Of a stretch of 38,713 nucleotides of DNA, positions 24,071-33,232 are shown piece after piece. The notes below the pieces were generated by a model. That model was not told the DNA's origin. It saw only the letters and a program-made list of their open reading frames with translations, and made no database searches. Origin of the DNA: Candidatus Pacebacteria bacterium CG10_big_fil_rev_8_21_14_0_10_44_54. GTDB taxonomy: Bacteria; Patescibacteriota; Microgenomatia; UBA1400; PJMF01. Position 1 is the stretch's first letter. Each line of letters begins with the position of its first letter. Both the position numbers and the translations under genes were made by a program. The DNA lies in contig PFDI01000002.1 of assembly GCA_002772695.1 (NCBI GenBank), forward strand, positions 30,316 through 69,028. The letters are read 5' to 3'.

Positions 24071-25542
24071 TGAAATCAAACGAGATACAAACACTCAAGA
24101 GGAAGTCAATACTTGGCGCAGCTTCATACTTTGGTCGTTCAGTTTTTTTACAGGGGATTGGTTTTGTTTCTGCAATCATACTCAGCGCTTACTTTATTCC
24201 TGAAGACTTTGGTATTTATGGTATTGTGCTTAGCATAATTGGAATACTAATTTTTTTCTCAGACATTGGTTTGGCGTCGACGTTAATACAAAAGAAAGAG
24301 CAACCAAGCCTGACTGAGTATCGCAGTGTCTTTACAGTCCAGTTTGGCCTCTCAGTTCTTATTTTTTTTGCGTGTATTGTGGTGGCTGTTAGCGGATTAT
24401 TGACAGTCAAAACCGGTGAAGTAGGAAATTATATTCTCTTGGCCTTAGGTATTTCTTTTCCGCTTGCAACGCTCAAAACAATTCCTTCGATTATCTTGGA
24501 GCGAAAACTCCTCTTTTCAAAATTGGTTATTCCACAGATAGTAGAGCAAATTACTTTTCACGCAATCCTCGTTTGGTTGGCTATCGCAGGGTGGGGAGCA
24601 TTTGCCTATGTGCCTGCTGTTTTGACCAGATCGACACTTGGTGTTGTAGTGATGTTTGCTATCCAGCGTTGGAAGATTGGTTTTTCGAGCAACTGGACAG
24701 TGTTGCGCTCATTACTTGGGTTTGGAGTCAAATTTCAGCTCAATGACTTCTTAGCAAGAATAAAAGATCAATTATTTTTTCTCATACTTGGCATTATTTT
24801 GCCGCTGAAAGAAAATGGTTTTATTCAGTGGTCCAAGAATTGGTCAATGTATCCCTATAATCTGACGGTGAATAATGTGATGGCAATCACTTTTCCTACT
24901 TTTTCTCGTTTGCAAGATCACCCAAAACAACTACAAACCGCAGTCGAGAAGTCGCTTTTTTTTATTACATTAGCCATACTACCTATTCTTGGTGGCATGG
25001 TGCTATTTATCTCGCCGTTACTCGAATTATTTCCGGCTTATGGCAAATGGCAACCAGCAATTCCCAGTTTTATTTTTTTTACGTTGAGTATCGGCTGGAG
25101 TTCAATTTCTTCACCACTGACAACCACGCTAACTGCGATTGGGCAGATCAATTACACGCTTAAATTGATGATTATTTGGACAGTTCTCACCTGGGTATTG
25201 TCACCTCTTTTATTATTTTGGCTTGGTTATAACGGAATTGCTTTAGCAGCTTTTCTAATCAGCTTCAGTTCTGTACTTTCTATCTGGTACGTCAAGCGGT
25301 TTGTTCAGTTGCGTATCTGGGAGCAGGTCTGGCGTCAATTATTTGCTACGGCCTGTATGGTTGCCGTCGGCTTACTCGGCAGCGGCTTCTGGGTCCACTC
25401 AGTTTGGTGGTTGTTACTTGGTATGGTTTTGTGCGGCTTAACATATACTGCTGCTTTGCTATTGTTTGGTAAGTCAGTTTTGATAGCACAGATAAGTAGT
25501 CTTTTGGCAGTTCGGACTGAAAAAATTGGTAATTCTGAGTAG
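24067..25542 (+). CDS. Polysaccharide/O-antigen flippase (Wzx/MATE-like)
   Basis: SILGAASYFGRSVFLQGIGFVSAIILSAYFIPEDFGIYGIV..., about 12 TM helices; overlaps the previous stop. Confidence 0.8.
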   Translation: MMKSNEIQTLKRKSILGAASYFGRSVFLQGIGFVSAIILSAYFIPEDFGIYGIVLSIIGILIFFSDIGLASTLIQKKEQPSLTEYRSVFTVQFGLSVLIFFACIVVAVSGLLTVKTGEVGNYILLALGISFPLATLKTIPSIILERKLLFSKLVIPQIVEQITFHAILVWLAIAGWGAFAYVPAVLTRSTLGVVVMFAIQRWKIGFSSNWTVLRSLLGFGVKFQLNDFLARIKDQLFFLILGIILPLKENGFIQWSKNWSMYPYNLTVNNVMAITFPTFSRLQDHPKQLQTAVEKSLFFITLAILPILGGMVLFISPLLELFPAYGKWQPAIPSFIFFTLSIGWSSISSPLTTTLTAIGQINYTLKLMIIWTVLTWVLSPLLLFWLGYNGIALAAFLISFSSVLSIWYVKRFVQLRIWEQVWRQLFATACMVAVGLLGSGFWVHSVWWLLLGMVLCGLTYTAALLLFGKSVLIAQISSLLAVRTEKIGNSE

Positions 25543-25553
25543 AATGGGAAGCA

Positions 25554-26447
25554 ATGAAGCTAAGTATTGTTGTTACTACTAAAAATGCTGCGCGAACGCT
25601 CGAGCGCACACTCAAATCAGTGCGGTTTGCAGACGAAATAGTAGTAGTAGATATGATGAGTAGCGATGAGACCCAGCTCATTGCACGCAGGTTTACAGAT
25701 AAAGTTTTTACTACTGCTGATGTCGGATATGTTGAGCCAGCCAGAAATTTCTCCCTTAGTAAGGCGAAAGGTGAGTGGGTGTTGGTTGTAGATGCAGATG
25801 AGGTTGTTTCTGCGACACTACGTGATCAAATTTTGCAGGTAATTGAGTTAGATTCCAATGTTGTTTGCTATGCTATTGCCCGAAAAAATATCTTGTTTGG
25901 GAAATGGGTGCAGACAGCTGGTTGGTGGCCTGATTTTCAGCCCCGCCTGTTTCAGAGGGGTTGTGTTGAGTGGTCAGATGCAATACACAGTAAGCCAAAA
26001 GTAACTGGAGAATCTGTTCATTTTCCTGCAGATGAGGCGTTGGCTTTTGAGCACTACAATTATGAGAGTATCTCAGAGTTTGTGTCTCGGATGGACTTGT
26101 ACACAACAATTGCAGCTCAAAATAAAGTTGGACGCGATACGATAGTCGAAGGACCTGTGGACGTATTTCGTCGAGAGATGCTGCAACGGCTTTTTCCACT
26201 TCGAGGCATCGACGGTGGTTATAGAGGCTTGCTGCTGGCATTTTTACAAGGTTTTTCTGAGGTTGTGCAGGCAGCAAAATTTTGGCAGTTACAGCGATCT
26301 GAGGAAATTGAGACCAAGCCTGAGACGCTCCTTGCACTTGCAGAACTGCGTGCGCAACTTGCCTACTGGATCGCCGATGAGCAGATGCGAAACAGTAATG
26401 GTATAGCTGCTCTGACTTGGCGCTTTCGCAGGAAGTTGCGGTTATGA
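25554..26447 (+). CDS. GT2 family glycosyltransferase (WaaE/KdtX-like)
   Basis: LSIVVTTKNAARTLERTLKSVRFADEIVVVDMMSSDET, VLVVDADEVV. Confidence 0.85.
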   Translation: MKLSIVVTTKNAARTLERTLKSVRFADEIVVVDMMSSDETQLIARRFTDKVFTTADVGYVEPARNFSLSKAKGEWVLVVDADEVVSATLRDQILQVIELDSNVVCYAIARKNILFGKWVQTAGWWPDFQPRLFQRGCVEWSDAIHSKPKVTGESVHFPADEALAFEHYNYESISEFVSRMDLYTTIAAQNKVGRDTIVEGPVDVFRREMLQRLFPLRGIDGGYRGLLLAFLQGFSEVVQAAKFWQLQRSEEIETKPETLLALAELRAQLAYWIADEQMRNSNGIAALTWRFRRKLRL

Positions 26448-27358
26448 AGCACATTTCAATAATTATTGTAAATTTTAATCAGAAGAAGCTGACTGATAAT
26501 TGTTTGTACTCTTTGAGTAAAGTAAAAAAAGAGAATTTTGATTTTTCAGTGTTTGTTGTGGACAATGGTTCACCAGAAAATTATCGCTTGCCAGCCAAAC
26601 TATCGAAAAAGCAATTCACCCTGCTTCGCAGCGATGCAAATCTTGGTTTTACAGGTGGGAACAATTTGGGCATTCATACCGCAATTGAACGGTTTGATTC
26701 TGAGTATGTGTTGTTGCTCAATAATGACACTGAGGTTGCAACAGATTTTTTGAAAATACTATTTCAATTTACAGAATCACATCCAAGGATGGGTGTTGTA
26801 TCTCCAAAAATTTTCTTTTCTCCAGGCAAAGAATTTCATACTAATAGCTACAAGATTGACGAGCGCGGCAGTGTGTTGTGGTATGCCGGTGGCAGCATTG
26901 ATTGGGATCATTTGGTAGCGTTTCATCGAGGTGTCGACGAGATCGATCGCTCGCAATTTGCTCGACAAGAACTGAGTGATTTTGCAACTGGATGTTGTGT
27001 ATTGATTCGCCGGGAGGTTCTCGAAAAGGCGGGTTTTTTAGATCGGCGCTATTTTCTCTACCTCGAGGATGTCGATTTAAGCATGCGAGCTCGACAATTT
27101 GGCTATCAAGTTGGATATTGTGATGCTGCCAAGATTTGGCATCTTAATGCTGCTTCAAGTGGTGGGAGTGGCTCACAATTTCACTTGTATTATCAGTTGC
27201 GCAATCGCTTATTTTTCTTTTTTTATTATGGCACTTGGCAAGTCAAGCTGCGTGTTGTAAAGATTCTTTTCCAGCGACTCATCCAAGGCAATCGGCTTGA
27301 ACACAAAGCTATTTGGCATTTTTTGACGCTCCAGGATGGCAAACAACCGGTACACTAG
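26444..27358 (+). CDS. GT2 family glycosyltransferase (rhamnosyltransferase-like)
   Basis: ISIIIVNFNQKKLTDNCL, VVDNGSPENY, ANLGFTGGNNLGI, LLLNNDTEV; ATGA overlap with the preceding stop. Start set to MKHISI. Confidence 0.85.
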   Translation: MKHISIIIVNFNQKKLTDNCLYSLSKVKKENFDFSVFVVDNGSPENYRLPAKLSKKQFTLLRSDANLGFTGGNNLGIHTAIERFDSEYVLLLNNDTEVATDFLKILFQFTESHPRMGVVSPKIFFSPGKEFHTNSYKIDERGSVLWYAGGSIDWDHLVAFHRGVDEIDRSQFARQELSDFATGCCVLIRREVLEKAGFLDRRYFLYLEDVDLSMRARQFGYQVGYCDAAKIWHLNAASSGGSGSQFHLYYQLRNRLFFFFYYGTWQVKLRVVKILFQRLIQGNRLEHKAIWHFLTLQDGKQPVH

Positions 27359-27367
27359 GAATGTAGT

Positions 27368-28183
27368 ATGCAAGAAAAAATCACCGCTATTATTATTGCC
27401 AAGAATGAAGCCGATATGTTGGCAGCCTGTTTGGCCACTGTAGCGTGGTGTGATCAGGTCCTTGTCCTCGACTCAGGTTCAACAGACGACACAGCAAAAA
27501 TTGCAGAGCAAGCTGGAGCAAAGGTGGTATTGTTTTCACACTCATCCTTTGCTCGGTTGAGAAACGAAGCGCTCAAACATGTCTCAACTGAGTGGGTTTT
27601 TTACCTTGACGCTGATGAGCGTGTCTTGCCGCAACTTGCTCGAGAGATTCAAGTGCATATAGAGACTGGCAAGGATACAACACTACAACTTGAGAGAAAA
27701 AATGTTTTTTTCGGTCAGGCTTTTTCGGCTGGCGGTTGGTCTCCAGATTATGTTACTCGCATATTTCGCAAAACTAGTTTGCGAGGCTGGAGTGGCGTCG
27801 TGCACGAAAGTCCAGAGTTTGAAGGTGGGGTTGTTCAATTACAAATTCCCTTAGTTCATCTCACTCATCGCAGTGTTAGTGATGGGTTGAAGAAATCAGT
27901 CGTCTGGACTGCTCTCGAAGCTGAACTATTGAGTGAGACACTGACGTTTGCTGTCACACCCAGAACGGTAATCAGAAAAGGAGTGATGGAGTTTTTGCGC
28001 CGCGGCTTTTTTTGGCGTGGTTATAAGGATGGCACTCCGGGTATGATGGAGGCTTTGATTCAAGGAATTAATAAAATGCTTGTCTACTTACAAGTTTGGG
28101 AATTGCAACAACAACCACCAATTGAGCAACAATACAAAGCTGCAGAAAAAGAAATAGCTGACTTGTGGCGAAAAAAATCGTGA
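27368..28183 (+). CDS. GT2 family glycosyltransferase (WaaE-like)
   Basis: TAIIIAKNEADMLAACLATVAWCDQVLVLDSGSTDDT, WVFYLDADERV. Confidence 0.87.
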   Translation: MQEKITAIIIAKNEADMLAACLATVAWCDQVLVLDSGSTDDTAKIAEQAGAKVVLFSHSSFARLRNEALKHVSTEWVFYLDADERVLPQLAREIQVHIETGKDTTLQLERKNVFFGQAFSAGGWSPDYVTRIFRKTSLRGWSGVVHESPEFEGGVVQLQIPLVHLTHRSVSDGLKKSVVWTALEAELLSETLTFAVTPRTVIRKGVMEFLRRGFFWRGYKDGTPGMMEALIQGINKMLVYLQVWELQQQPPIEQQYKAAEKEIADLWRKKS

Positions 28184-29268
28184 AAGTTTGTCTCTTCTCA
28201 CCCTATTTTCCCGATCACTTTGGTGGGGGAGAGCGACATCTTTTGGACATTGCTGCGCATTTGTCGCCCACATCCCGGGTCTGCATCGCATTTCCAGAAG
28301 CAAAAGCAGCAAGCATTGATCTTACTGCCGTAAAAGAAAATTATGAGAAATTTTATGGGGCTTCGCTTGAGACAGTAGCATTTATAACTACACCAGTCGG
28401 TACTCGGGAAAACTTTTTTCGCAAGTTATTTTGGACAAGGCAGTTTTCTCATATATTTGCAGTGAGTGACGGCTCGTTATTTTTTTCTCTTGCCAAGCAC
28501 AATATCGCACATTTGCAAATACCGTTTAGCAGTTATCCTCAAGGTTTTTTGAATCAACTGAAACTGGCGCATTGGCGACTCAATACCAATGCCTATTTTA
28601 CCAAGCGGGTGATTGAGCATAGTTGGAAGACACGTGTTTCTAGTGTTTTGCAGCCCATGGTTGCGAATGATTTATTCGCACTTGCTCAAAAAAAGGAAAA
28701 AATAATTTTGCACGTTGGCCGATTTTTTACCCAATTACATAGCAAGCGTCAGGATGTTTTGGTAGAAACTTTTCGCAAATTACTTGAAAAATCTCCAGCA
28801 CACCAAGACTGGAGACTGGTGTTGGTTGGCAGTGTTGAGGATGAAGCATACCTGGCGAATCTTCGAGTTTTGAGCAGAGGACTTCCTATTGAGTTTAAAA
28901 CCAACTGCAGTCGTGTTGAGTTGTTAGGTTGGTATGCTCGAGCTAGCATCTATTGGCACGCAACGGGGTTTGGCGCTGACGAAGAGTCTGAACCAGAAAA
29001 AGTCGAGCACTTTGGTATAACAACTATAGAAGCAATGGCAGCAGGGGTTGTTCCTGTTGTGCTGGCAAAAGGCGGTCAGGTTGAAATCTTGAATACTGAG
29101 CTCCAGTCGCTAAGTTGGCAGACTCAGGAAGAGTGTGTAGAGCAAACAAGCAAACTACTTGCCTCTGAGACACTACTCAGACTTTATCAAGATATTGCGA
29201 GACGGCGAGCCGCTGAGTTTGGTGAAGCAAGATTCGTAAAACAGCTAGAAGCCGTGTTTGGAGTGTAG
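28165..29268 (+). CDS. GT4 family glycosyltransferase
   Basis: CLFSPYFPDHFGGGERHLLDIA, ILHVGRF, EHFGITTIEAMAAGVVPVVLAKGGQVEIL; GTG start overlapping the preceding gene. Confidence 0.87.
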   Translation: MAKKIVKVCLFSPYFPDHFGGGERHLLDIAAHLSPTSRVCIAFPEAKAASIDLTAVKENYEKFYGASLETVAFITTPVGTRENFFRKLFWTRQFSHIFAVSDGSLFFSLAKHNIAHLQIPFSSYPQGFLNQLKLAHWRLNTNAYFTKRVIEHSWKTRVSSVLQPMVANDLFALAQKKEKIILHVGRFFTQLHSKRQDVLVETFRKLLEKSPAHQDWRLVLVGSVEDEAYLANLRVLSRGLPIEFKTNCSRVELLGWYARASIYWHATGFGADEESEPEKVEHFGITTIEAMAAGVVPVVLAKGGQVEILNTELQSLSWQTQEECVEQTSKLLASETLLRLYQDIARRRAAEFGEARFVKQLEAVFGV

Positions 29269-29272
29269 TTAT

Positions 29273-30076
29273 ATGCATGACAAGTCAAAAGCAATTAGTG
29301 TGATAATCCCAAGTTATAACGGCAGGACTTTGCTTGAAAAAAATATTTCAACAATCTTGAATCAGCTTGAGAGCTACGACGAAGTAATCGTGGTTGATGA
29401 TGGCAGTCAAGATGATACGCAAGCATATATAGTCGAAAGACTCGGCCACCCTCAGGTGCGTGTTTACTCGATTGCCTCCAATGCTCGTTTTGCTCGAGCA
29501 GCCAATCATGGAGTTGAGGCTGCAAATAACGCATATATCTTTCTTTGCAACAATGACGTACGACTGCAAGAACATTGCCTTACGAGACTTCGCTCACACA
29601 TTGGGGTAGATAATTTATTTGCCGTAGGTTGCCTGGAGTATGAAGATCATATTGGTGGTAAAAAAAGTGGCAAGAACAAATTGTGGTTTAGTCGCGGTCT
29701 GTATCAACACAGTGCTGCTGATACTTTTGAATCAGGTCCAACAGCTTGGGCGAGTGGAGGTAGTGCATTGTTTGATAGGCAGAAGTGGCTACAACTCGGA
29801 GGATTTGACGAAAAATTTTCCCCAGCATATTGGGAAGATGTCGACCTTTCATTTCGAGCTCACCAGCGTGGCTGGTTGGTTTTATTTGACGCTGATGCAG
29901 TAGTTTTGCACAAACACGAAACAACTAATGCAGCAATTTTTGGCAAGCAGCATTTGGAGACAATTAGCTGGAAGCATGGTCAGTATTTTACTTGGAAGCA
30001 TGCAAGCTTGTTTAGAAAGTTGTTGTTTTTAGTTTGGTGGCCATACTGGTTTTTACGAAGGAGCTTGACGCAATGA
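29273..30076 (+). CDS. GT2 family glycosyltransferase
   Basis: ISVIIPSYNGRTLLEKNI, VIVVDDGSQDDT, LCNNDVRL, WEDVDLSFRAHQRGW. Confidence 0.87.
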   Translation: MHDKSKAISVIIPSYNGRTLLEKNISTILNQLESYDEVIVVDDGSQDDTQAYIVERLGHPQVRVYSIASNARFARAANHGVEAANNAYIFLCNNDVRLQEHCLTRLRSHIGVDNLFAVGCLEYEDHIGGKKSGKNKLWFSRGLYQHSAADTFESGPTAWASGGSALFDRQKWLQLGGFDEKFSPAYWEDVDLSFRAHQRGWLVLFDADAVVLHKHETTNAAIFGKQHLETISWKHGQYFTWKHASLFRKLLFLVWWPYWFLRRSLTQ

Positions 30077-31620
30077 GGCTTTGGTCAAAACAGTTCTGGC
30101 TGTTTTTTTCTGCAATTTTAGTAGTGGCTGCAGCCATTCGCCTCTATCAGCTTGGCAGCATTCCCCATGGCGTGACTTGGGATGAAGCAGCAATTGGTTA
30201 TAACGGCTATGCAATTCTTACCACGCGCAGAGATGAATGGTTGGTGAGACTGCCAATTTCATTTCAATCTTTTGGTGATTACAAAGCACCACTTGCTATT
30301 TATCTCAATGGTATTTTTACAGCTTTGCTAGGTATGACACCTTTTGCTATCCGCTTGCCCTTTGCGCTTGCGGCAATTCTTGCGATAGCAGGTTGGATGC
30401 TATTGCAAATAGAGCTACGCTTATTTAGTAAATACTCTGCTGAGCTAGCACTGCTTACTGGGTTTTTTCTAACGCTCAATCCATGGCACATACATTACTC
30501 AAGAATCGCCTTTGAGTCTGGAATGAGTATGTCATTGGCAATTTGGGGTTTACTGCTATTTACAAAAGTATTGCATTCAAAATTTTCACCAAGATGGTTG
30601 GTCCTGAGTGCTTTCTCAGCTTCTACCATAGCAGGTTCACTCTATACGTATCACAGTGCCAAAATTGTCGTTCCGATTATGATCGTTGTGGTTTTTTTCT
30701 TTGTTCAAAAGCTACACAAAGCATCGCTTACACTCTCACTACCTACAGTAATTTTTACACTAGTGTTGCTTGTACCTCTGATAAAGGACACACTTTTTGG
30801 ACCAGGGGCAGCCAGAGCAGGCGTGCTTCTTTTTAATCAAGGACTTGCGGTACCAGAACTGTGGCGAGCTATCATAACCAATGTATTTAAACAACTAGAT
30901 CCAGTTTTTTTGTTGCTTGGTAAACATATTGCAACACTTCGAGATGGCGGTGGGGTCTGGGGCTTTTTACACCTGAGCACATATGTTTTATCTGTACTGG
31001 CCATTCCACTGGCGATACGAAATAGAGGTTATACTCGTCCGCTACTCTTTGGTTTGCTGGTGATAGCAATTGGTAGTTTGCCAGCTATTTTGGCGACCGA
31101 GGCACCACACAGTAACAGAGGTCTTTTTGCGGTACTTGGATTTTTGACACTAGCAATGGTGTGTGTACGAATTTTTTTTCGGTACAAAGCTGTTTTTGGT
31201 TCCATTATCCTTGTACACATATTTTTATTTGTTAGTTATTGGCAAGTATACAGAAGTGACTTTGCAAAAATATCAGCAACTGATTTTCAAGATGGCTATA
31301 TTGAGGCATTTTCAATCGCCCGTGAGTATGAATTGGGAAGCAATGGTAAGCAAAAAGTTGATAAAGTTTTGTTTAGTAGTGAGTACGGGCAACCCTATAT
31401 TTATGCTTTGTTTGTACGGCAGACTAATCCAATCTGGTATAGAGGTGGTTCGCTGAATACCTATGAATTTACCGACAAAATTGGTGTAGGCGATTTGAAC
31501 AGAGCCAATACACTCATAGTGGCTTCAGCCTCACAAGACATACCAGCAGAAAAAGCAGTCGCCTTGGTGTATGGTAGTGATGGAGAAGTACGATTTAAGT
31601 TATATCTGACGGATAAGTAG
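30073..31620 (+). CDS. Membrane glycosyltransferase, GT39/PMT-like
   Basis: GVTWDEAAIGYNGYAIL, multi-TM; ATGA overlap with the preceding gene. Start set to MRLWSK. Confidence 0.7.
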   Translation: MRLWSKQFWLFFSAILVVAAAIRLYQLGSIPHGVTWDEAAIGYNGYAILTTRRDEWLVRLPISFQSFGDYKAPLAIYLNGIFTALLGMTPFAIRLPFALAAILAIAGWMLLQIELRLFSKYSAELALLTGFFLTLNPWHIHYSRIAFESGMSMSLAIWGLLLFTKVLHSKFSPRWLVLSAFSASTIAGSLYTYHSAKIVVPIMIVVVFFFVQKLHKASLTLSLPTVIFTLVLLVPLIKDTLFGPGAARAGVLLFNQGLAVPELWRAIITNVFKQLDPVFLLLGKHIATLRDGGGVWGFLHLSTYVLSVLAIPLAIRNRGYTRPLLFGLLVIAIGSLPAILATEAPHSNRGLFAVLGFLTLAMVCVRIFFRYKAVFGSIILVHIFLFVSYWQVYRSDFAKISATDFQDGYIEAFSIAREYELGSNGKQKVDKVLFSSEYGQPYIYALFVRQTNPIWYRGGSLNTYEFTDKIGVGDLNRANTLIVASASQDIPAEKAVALVYGSDGEVRFKLYLTDK

Positions 31621-31623
31621 TTT

Positions 31624-33231
31624 ATGAGAAAGAAATTGCCTGTTTTTCTATTTATTTCAATACTAGCTCTAGCTGTATTTTTTCGTGCTTATAAAATAAC
31701 AGAGAATCCTCCAGGATTGTATTGGGAGGAGGTGGCCCTCGGATATGATGCTTACTCTCTTCTTAAAACCGGTGCCGATCACCATGGCAATGTATTACCA
31801 CTAGTTGCGCTTGAGTCATTTGGTGATTGGAAGCCAGCGTTGTATGCTTACACAATTATTCCGTTTATTTGGTTGTTTGACCTAACAGCACTCGCTGTTC
31901 GATTGCCTTCCTTATTGGCGGGTAGTAGCATTGTTATTTGCTCTTACTTTTTTGCAAAGAGGCTCGGGCAAAACCCACTTATTGCAATGGGGGTAACAGC
32001 AATTGCCCCCTGGGCAATACATTTTTCTCGCGCTGGTTGGGAATCACATCTTGCAACTGCTTTTTTGCTGTGGGGGCTGTATTTTGGGATGTGCAGTATC
32101 CAAAAAAAAATACCTGTTATACGAGCAATGATAAGCGTAGTTTTGTTTGGTTTAGCACTCTATACGTACCATGCAGCTCGCATCACAGTCCCGCTTATTG
32201 CATTGGGATTACTTGTCTACGTAGTAGTAAAAATGAGAAGAAAAATTACATTTAAAGATTTTATTTCTAAGAACTTGAGCACGGTAACTGGGTTATTTGT
32301 TGCTACAGCTTTGTTTGTTTTGCCGTTTTTGCAGAACTTGAACTCCCCAGTACTTGTACAGCGTGGTAAAGAAACAAGCATTTTCACTGACATTACTGTT
32401 ATCGAGGAAAGCAATCAGTTGCGAGAAAATAGTGGTGACTCGCTACTCTCTAGAATTTTATATCACCGCTATGTTTTGTTTGGCAAAGAGATACTGAAGA
32501 ATTATTCCTCTCACTTTAATCTAGACTTTCTTTTTGTTTCTGGTGATGCCCAGCCGCGACACGCGACTCAGTTTTTTGGCCATCTATATCACATAGAACT
32601 CATCTTTTTGCTTTTTGGTTTTGTTGCTTGGTATCAGAAAAGATCGGGGGAGCGATTATTGCTTTTATTTTGGTTGATGATCAGTATCATTCCTGGATCT
32701 ATTACTAAGGCATCGCCTCATGCTTTGCGAATGCTGGCAGGTTTTCCGATCTTTGCATTACTAATTGCTGGTGGAATAGAGTACTTGCATCGAGAGTACA
32801 AAATGTGGTTAGGCAAATCACACAAAAGATTTTTACCGCTATTTCTTTTGGCAGTTATCGGGGCATACTTGCTGGAACTAACTGCTTTTTGGCAACACTA
32901 CAGCAAAATTTACCCAGTTGTGCATGCTAAAGAGTGGCAGGTAGGATATCCAGAGATGATAGGCAAGTTGGCAGAAAAAATGCGCGAATATCCCGACCTA
33001 CCGGCTTTTGTTTCTCGGGATATGGGTCGCCCGGCAATGTACTATTGGTTTTATACCAAGACGGATCCGAAACTAGTTCAAGCTGCCAATGACACAGCCG
33101 AGAAGGATCAGGGAGAGTTTTTGGAGTTTGGGAGGATTAGGTTTGTGAGGGGGCTAGAACTTTCAATTGGTCAGAGAGGAATATTTTCCAGAGTTGTTGA
33201 TGGAAATTGGAGTGTGATGGATTTTGAATAA
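31624..33231 (+). CDS. Membrane glycosyltransferase, GT39/PMT-like (paralogue of preceding gene)
   Basis: GLYWEEVALGYDAYSLLKTGADHHGNVLPL...SFGDWK parallels the previous protein; multi-TM. Confidence 0.7.
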   Translation: MRKKLPVFLFISILALAVFFRAYKITENPPGLYWEEVALGYDAYSLLKTGADHHGNVLPLVALESFGDWKPALYAYTIIPFIWLFDLTALAVRLPSLLAGSSIVICSYFFAKRLGQNPLIAMGVTAIAPWAIHFSRAGWESHLATAFLLWGLYFGMCSIQKKIPVIRAMISVVLFGLALYTYHAARITVPLIALGLLVYVVVKMRRKITFKDFISKNLSTVTGLFVATALFVLPFLQNLNSPVLVQRGKETSIFTDITVIEESNQLRENSGDSLLSRILYHRYVLFGKEILKNYSSHFNLDFLFVSGDAQPRHATQFFGHLYHIELIFLLFGFVAWYQKRSGERLLLLFWLMISIIPGSITKASPHALRMLAGFPIFALLIAGGIEYLHREYKMWLGKSHKRFLPLFLLAVIGAYLLELTAFWQHYSKIYPVVHAKEWQVGYPEMIGKLAEKMREYPDLPAFVSRDMGRPAMYYWFYTKTDPKLVQAANDTAEKDQGEFLEFGRIRFVRGLELSIGQRGIFSRVVDGNWSVMDFE

Positions 33232-33232
33232 T

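Noticed and set aside
25873-26454. 193-aa minus-strand ORF
   Set aside because: Fully antisense to the GT2 gene at 25554-26447; low-complexity composition and no recognisable motif.
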